Shown here in pieces: positions 21,231-25,242 of a stretch of DNA of 25,242 bases (position 1 is its first letter; each line of letters opens with the position of its first letter). Below the pieces are notes generated by a model. The model was not told the origin of the DNA and did not search any database. It worked only from the letters and a program-made list of their open reading frames with translations. Position numbers and translations under genes: made by a program. Source of the DNA: Hemicentrotus pulcherrimus (taxonomy: Eukaryota; Echinodermata; Echinoidea; Camarodonta; Strongylocentrotidae); the NCBI GenBank assembly GCA_003118195.1, contig BEXV01000104.1, positions 64,595 through 89,836 of the forward strand, read 5' to 3'.

Positions 21231-21480
21231 AGTTGTGCTTGCATTTCATAATTTTATCAAACAAATTCATTTTTACAGGCTGCCTGCCGTAGCAAGAAGC
21301 AGAATTGACAAAAGACTTAACTCTGTTTCGTTGACAATCAGCCATGCATCAAGTCTTTTGTGTAAGGCCGATTGTCAACGAACAGAGATAAGTCTGTTGT
21401 TAATTCCGTTTGGTGCTATGGCAGGCAGCTAGTGAAAAAGACTTTGTTTGATAAAATTATGGAAATGCAAGCATGAAGTT
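21231..21480. mobile_element. Foldback/MITE-like element B, about 110-bp arms
   Basis: The left arm (about 21231-21343) and right arm (about 21366-21480) are near reverse complements around a centre at about 21355. Matching blocks include GTGCTTGCATTTC, ATAATTTTATCAAACAAA, GGCTGCCTGCC, AGACTTAACTCTGTT and CGTTGACAATC. The loop is only about 22 nt, so single-stranded DNA or RNA would form a very long hairpin. Confidence 0.85.
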
Positions 21481-21754
21481 TGTGGTAAAGAGTTTAGGAA
21501 ATGGTCACTCACTTAGAATGCTTGGGAGGAAAGAGGGAGGAAAGATCAGTAAGAAATGGACAGGAACAATGATGGAAGCCTCAACGAATTAACTGATGGC
21601 ATGGAGACAATTTCAATTAAATTTGATGTGTGTCTGGAAGGGAATGGCCATGTGCACAATTTAACATGGGAATTGCTCATAAAGCTTAATTACATCTTTT
21701 TCTGTTGTGTTATGAGTCTTAATCACCAAGAACCTGTGGTAGAGAGATGCAGTG

Positions 21755-21945
21755 GAGGTGGTGTTGTTGTATATAGTGGTTCATTCAATTAACTCTCGAT
21801 CTAAGGGTTGGGGGTTCAAATCCAAGCCTGGCACTATAATGTCCTTTGACAAGACACATATATTTGCCATTCTCCACCCAGGTGTTAATGGGTACCTGGC
21901 AAATCCTGGGTAATGATGATGCAGGATTGGCAAGATTAAGAGCAG
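21755..21945 (+). mobile_element. tRNA-derived SINE, copy 2
   Basis: Contains a perfect Pol III B box GGTTCAAATCC (21813-21823), an A-box-like region upstream (from about 21772), TGACAAGACACATATATTTG, and the conserved CACCCAGGTGTTAATGGGTA with CCTGG. It ends close to the left end of the neighbouring inverted-repeat element at 21951. Confidence 0.8.
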
Positions 21946-21950
21946 TATTA

Positions 21951-22240
21951 ATAGAGTACTGAAGCTGTGACATCATTAAAAAATCTATTTTTTGAATTTC
22001 TCAATTTTGTCTACATTTTCCGAAAGAGCATCAAAAATAATGTGCAAATCTCGAAAACCAATTGAAAATTCTAAGTATTGGCTGAGATATGACCATCTGA
22101 ATAAATATATGTCCTATAGCTCTACAGTATTTGGTTTTCGAGATTTGGACATTATTTTTTATGCTCTCTCGGAAAATGGAGAAAAAATTGAGAAATTCTA
22201 TAAATAGATTTTTTAATGACGTCACACTTCACCACTCTAT
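21951..22240. mobile_element. MITE with about 110-bp terminal inverted repeats (element C)
   Basis: The left arm (21951-22061) and right arm (22130-22240) are near reverse complements. Shared blocks include ATAGAGT, CATTAAAAAATCTA, GAATTTCTCAATTTT, CATTTTCCGA, AATAATGT and CAAATCTCGAAAACCAA. The outer ends ATAGAGT...ACTCTAT could reflect a TA target site. The interior is about 68 bp. Two opposing frames (71 and 64 codons) are shadows of the palindrome. Confidence 0.88.
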
Positions 22241-23190
22241 ACAGATGCAGCCACCCAGCCACCCTGGGTAAAAAAGAACCAATTATCATTGTAAATAGCA
22301 TGGTAGCTAGCATTCATTTAATCCTATCTGTATTAGTTTTGCCAGGAGGGATTAGACCTCCCTGCATGGTCACTGACAGGTGCATGGTTATGGTGCATGG
22401 TTATCTCATCAAATCAACTCTCAATTAACATAAGAAAAAAGGGGAAAATGGGGGACTAACAGGTACCACTTAGGCCTTGTTTGCTATATAGAGGGCGCGA
22501 GTAGCTACAAGTAGTGCAGTCCTGCTTTAAAGAAATGCACTTTTAACCAGTTGTCTTCTGAATTCTCCATTTCCTTTTGGCTTGATATGGACAGAATGGA
22601 TCAAGATCACCTTTGCTCTAATCCAAATCATTTCACTTGTCTCCATCATGTGCAATAATAGGCCTAATGCTAGCATTCAAACAGATTAAAGGGAACTTAT
22701 CTTAACGGTTTTCATAACACTACAGTCTATTATTGGGGAAAGCAAGTATGGTAAAACTGATCACTCAAAGATTTTTAATTTTTAGAAGCGCAATTTTTTT
22801 AGGACATCAATATTACACCATATCACAGACACTGATCATAGGGCTGTGCATCTCAGATTTAACATAGTTAAACGATGCCTTTAAGGTAAAACAAGTTGTT
22901 ATGTTTCTAGCTGTGATCAGTCATGGAAGGTTATCTAGCCGATTAGATCAATTATGAGCAAGTAATGTTACATAAGAAAACATCCCCAGTTGCAAGGGAG
23001 CTGTTTTATGATCATTAGAAATTTCCTTCCTTGGGTCACAGGCCAAGAAAAGGTACCAGTCATGCAGTGCAGACATGAGTATTTGTGTTTTCATGTTTGG
23101 ATGTGAAATTACATTTAATGAAATCAGTCCATATGGTTTTCATTTATACTTGTTCTAATGACCTGTATAATTGCCATGTTTATTTTCAAT
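22241..23190. other. No gene recognised
   Basis: Holds a 13-bp tandem pair GGTGCATGGTTAT at 22379-22404 and a small hairpin GGAGGGATTAGACCTCCC near 22345. The rest is AT-rich without coding signal. Confidence 0.35.
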
Positions 23191-23326
23191 GACCTGGGTC
23201 CTACATGTACAAATTTCTATGAAAACAAAATTGCTCTCAGCCAATCAAATACCACTTTTTCAGTAACTTATAACAGTTATTGATATTTTGTATTGATCAC
23301 CAGTTTTATGACAAAGGGCCCAGGTC
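23191..23326. mobile_element. Short MITE-like element with GACCTGGGYCCT ends
   Basis: The left end GACCTGGGTCCT and the reverse complement of the right end (GACCTGGGCCCT) differ at one position. The interior carries TTTCTATGAAAACAAAATTG and CTCAGCCAATCAAAT, resembling small MITEs common in marine deuterostomes. It is 136 bp and lies about 130 bp upstream of the candidate exon at 23456. Confidence 0.5.
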
Positions 23327-23455
23327 CCTGTAACACAATACTTAATTGATACAAGTATTTTCACGTTGTTCAAAAATATTGGGTGGATTTGTATGAATGT
23401 CTTCAGAATACAGTTTACAAATGACTAGATCTTGCTTCTTCTTCATCTGATGCAG

Positions 23456-23670
23456 AATGATCCCAACATGGAAAAGACTCTACAGGCACATCAACAAACT
23501 TCTAGGATGTTCCACTCGTGCCAAAGGGGTGTCCCATTTCACCAGACAGCAGGGTGAACTCATCCAGCTATTGTGTTATGTACAGAGAAAGCTGCACCTC
23601 CAAGGATACAGTGTTCCTCTCCACATCCACAGCAAATGGACTCGACTCTCCAATACAGCATATCTGAAAG
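23456..23670 (+). CDS. Probable internal coding exon of an unidentified plus-strand gene
   Basis: A strong pyrimidine-rich acceptor (TTCTTCTTCATCTGATGCAG, ending 23455) opens a 215-nt segment that is GC-richer than its flanks. The segment ends at GAAAG|GTATCA. One frame is open throughout: 71 codons from MIPTWKRLYRHINKLLGC to SKWTRLSNTAYLK, intron phases 2 in and 1 out. The other two frames contain stops. The peptide is basic and helix-like, with no motif I can name. It may belong to the same gene as the exon near 6 kb, but direct joining is out of phase (1 versus 2), so at least one intervening exon would be needed. Confidence 0.5.
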
Positions 23671-24008
23671 GTATCAATGTACATGTAGTGCCCCACCACC
23701 AACTGGATTTTGTCAGACCAAACTTTGCATTTTTATACTTTTTAAAGTGTAAAGCATACACATAAAAGTGTACTGCAGAGATGTATAATTTTAAAAAAAT
23801 TAAAAAAAAAAAAAAAGTGAAATAAGATAATTAGATATCACCTCTTGAAAATTCGACTTTTTATCTTTCAAAAAAGAAAGAAAAAAAATCTGATGCTTGT
23901 TTTTCTTTAAATTGGTTTATAATGTCAGTTTGTGGCTGATATTTCCATGAGTATAACAGCTTTGAAATATCTGAAAACATGAGGGTGATCAACTGATGAG
24001 GATAACAT
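23671..24008. other. AT-rich, intron-like sequence
   Basis: Follows the candidate donor at 23671 and includes a poly-A tract near 23798-23816. No coding signal. Confidence 0.35.
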
Positions 24009-24118
24009 ATATTTCAGGGTTAGATTAAAGCCCCTCTTAAGCATTGGGAGCCCCAAATTTTGTTGAAAAATTTGTGGGGCTCCCAACACTTTAGAGGGGC
24101 TGTATACACATCTCTGAT
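24009..24118. repeat. Foldback element D with strong 33-bp core arms
   Basis: AGCCCCTCTTAAGCATTGGG (from 24029, arm to 24061) pairs with 24069-24101 with a few mismatches and a 7-nt loop. Weaker outer similarity (TATAT..CAG) extends to both ends. It forms a compact near-perfect hairpin with no coding content. Confidence 0.75.
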
Positions 24119-24246
24119 ATAATGATATACCAAAGTTGGAAAAGGTCACAAGTCATTTATCATTTTAATGCAGGTCTAATTCATTCAATAAGACAATTTT
24201 TGACAGTAAACAAAGAGCTTGAAAGAAGATTAATAATAACTATTTC

Positions 24247-24521
24247 TTATATGGCGCTTTTCAGGAGGGCCCTATCAAAGAGCCTCACAAATATATATAT
24301 TATTACCCCGGTCATCGGATTCAGGCTTACCCGCACACAATGTATGCACATTCTCCACTCCCTGGGGAGCATTCCAGCCAGGCGTCATTTTTACAAGCGC
24401 ACACTTGCTAATCTAAGCACATTAGCTTTCGCATCCTACCAGGTACCCATTCAACACCTGGGTGGAGAGTGGCAAATGTAGATCAATGTCTTGCCAAAGG
24501 ACATTAGTGCCGCAGTGGGAC
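24247..24521 (-). mobile_element. tRNA-derived SINE, copy 3 (minus strand)
   Basis: Read on the minus strand it has CCCACTGCGGCACTAATGTC, TTGGCAAGACATTG, the conserved CTCTCCACCCAGGTGTTGAA then TGGGTACCTGG, and a tail ending CTGAAAAGCGCCATATAAG. The B box is decayed. It abuts a retrotransposon fragment on its 5' side. Confidence 0.75.
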
Positions 24522-24928
24522 TTTGAGGCTACAGAGACCTGTTTCTTGAGAAATATTATGAGTATATCAGGGACGGAAAAGATTTTAAAAAATGAAGAAG
24601 TGTTTAGAAAAGCAAGAGTATTTCCATCACTCACCAGCACAACAGGGAAGAAGCAAATGCAATTAGTTGGTCAGATATACAGAAAGGATAATCTGGAGGA
24701 AAAAAAAAGATTAACAGGAAAGATTGCTGGAAAGAGAAGAAGGGGAAGGCAACGCCCCACATGTATCTACAAAGCCTGAACAAATGGCCAACCAAAAATG
24801 AAATCGGCAAGACCATCGGTTTGTAAGACCATCGATTTGTAAGAATACCAGATGATTGATAGACAGAAATGGAGGGCAATGACCACCAATGTCTGTAACA
24901 GACCTGGCACTTGATGATGATGATGAAT
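24522..24928 (+). pseudogene. 3' end of a non-LTR retrotransposon ORF (endonuclease-RT C-terminus), RTE-like, decayed
   Basis: The frame encodes EATETCFLRNIMSISGTEK, then LKNEEVFRKA, LVGQIYRKDNLEE and TGKIAGKRRRGRQRPT. This is the typical post-RT tail of non-LTR elements (WFLRRM..SWT, NEEVL, FLGHI.RKD.LE, GKI.GKRGRGRQR). A frameshift and stops follow near 24770. DRQKWRAMTTNVCNRPGT then ends at TGA (24913-24915). The closing (TGA)n run matches the simple-repeat 3' ends known for RTE-type elements. The RT and endonuclease domains are absent, so this is a dead 5'-truncated copy. Confidence 0.8.
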
Positions 24929-25013
24929 TCATTGAAAGTTACCTTGTGTTCAAGACACAGGAGACTGAGGAGAGCATACTATGGAATCCAAATGTGGTTC
25001 ATACTTATTTTTA

Positions 25014-25242
25014 TGCCTCCACCACCGAAGGTGGTGCCGGAGGCATCATGTTTTCGGGTTGTCCGTCCGTACGTCCGTACGTCAGTACGTTCGTCCCGTT
25101 TGACCATTATCACAATATCTCAAGAACCATTTAAGATAAAAACTTAAGACTCGGGAATAGTATTTATCACCATAGGAAGACGATCTGATTAGATTTTGGA
25201 GTACGTAGGTCAAAGGTCACAGGTCACAGAGGTCAACTTATG
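25014..25242 (+). mobile_element. Terminus of a widespread invertebrate repeat (GCCGGAGGCA type), cut by the window end
   Basis: Begins with a hairpin, TGCCTCCACCACC / GGTGGTGCCGGAGGCA (25014-25045). It is followed by a (GTCCGTAC)n-like stretch and CAATATCTCAAGAACCATTT. This matches a repeat often met in sea urchin, starfish and mollusc sequence (from memory, not searched). The other end lies outside the window. Confidence 0.6.
25207..25235 (+). promoter_or_regulatory. Cluster of four AGGTCA nuclear-receptor half-sites
   Basis: AGGTCA occurs at 25207, 25214, 25221 and 25230, all in the same orientation, spaced 1, 1 and 3 nt. This gives two overlapping DR1 sites and one DR3. Such direct repeats are bound by RXR/HNF4/COUP-type receptors (established). 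They lie inside the mobile repeat; function is inference. Confidence 0.5.

Noticed and set aside
21992..22225. Opposing 71- and 64-codon frames
   Set aside because: Mirror images created by the terminal inverted repeats of MITE C.
1..25242. CRISPR arrays, bacterial operons or prophage
   Set aside because: No regularly spaced short repeats with unique spacers, no operon-like dense coding. The sequence is eukaryotic in character.

Overview
The window looks like nuclear DNA of a marine invertebrate, most likely an echinoderm such as a sea urchin. The reasons are AT-rich intergenic DNA, intron-like spacing, over-representation of the palindrome TACATGTA, tRNA-derived SINEs with a conserved GGGTACCTGG core, many small inverted-repeat elements, and a terminal repeat of the widespread GCCGGAGGCA type. 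The species call is inference. Amphioxus, hemichordates and molluscs share several of these traits.

The one confident gene lies on the minus strand at 15947-17785. It is an uninterrupted 612-residue reading frame for a type I membrane receptor: signal peptide, three Ig-like domains with 11 N-glycosylation sequons, one transmembrane helix, and a tail of about 235 residues with 15 tyrosines. The tail combines CD28-like YxNM, a second YxxM, Grb2-type YxN sites, an ITIM-fitting site and an ITAM-like YxxL-x11-YxxL pair. Upstream on the same strand are a TATAAAA box (18275-18281), an E-box, a perfect AP-1 site and an ETS-type site. A candidate 5'-leader splice donor and a distal AATAAA complete a plausible transcription unit. 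It looks like a leukocyte (coelomocyte) type signalling receptor, and it is the best candidate here for something undescribed.

The plus strand has isolated fragments that look like coding exons but could not be assigned to a family: 5989-6177 and 23456-23670 (moderate), and 4905-5021 (weak). If 6177 and 23456 belong to one gene, the receptor gene would sit antisense inside a large intron. The minus strand has one more weak exon-like stretch at 10603-10731.

The rest is repeats. Positions 1-4800 hold degenerate GGGCCCC-headed repeats and two inverted-repeat elements (3524-3894, 4448-4765). Positions 6570-8071 hold a retroelement-like tail with a hammerhead-like core, then a 117-bp minisatellite with an inverted partial copy. 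Positions 8.1-15.6 kb are mostly featureless AT-rich DNA with microsatellites and a 13-N gap. Positions 19.74-25.24 kb are a dense transposon graveyard: a second tandem array of about 117 bp, three SINEs, a mariner-type terminus, at least five foldback or MITE-like elements, the 3' end of a non-LTR retrotransposon, and an element carrying four nuclear-receptor half-sites.
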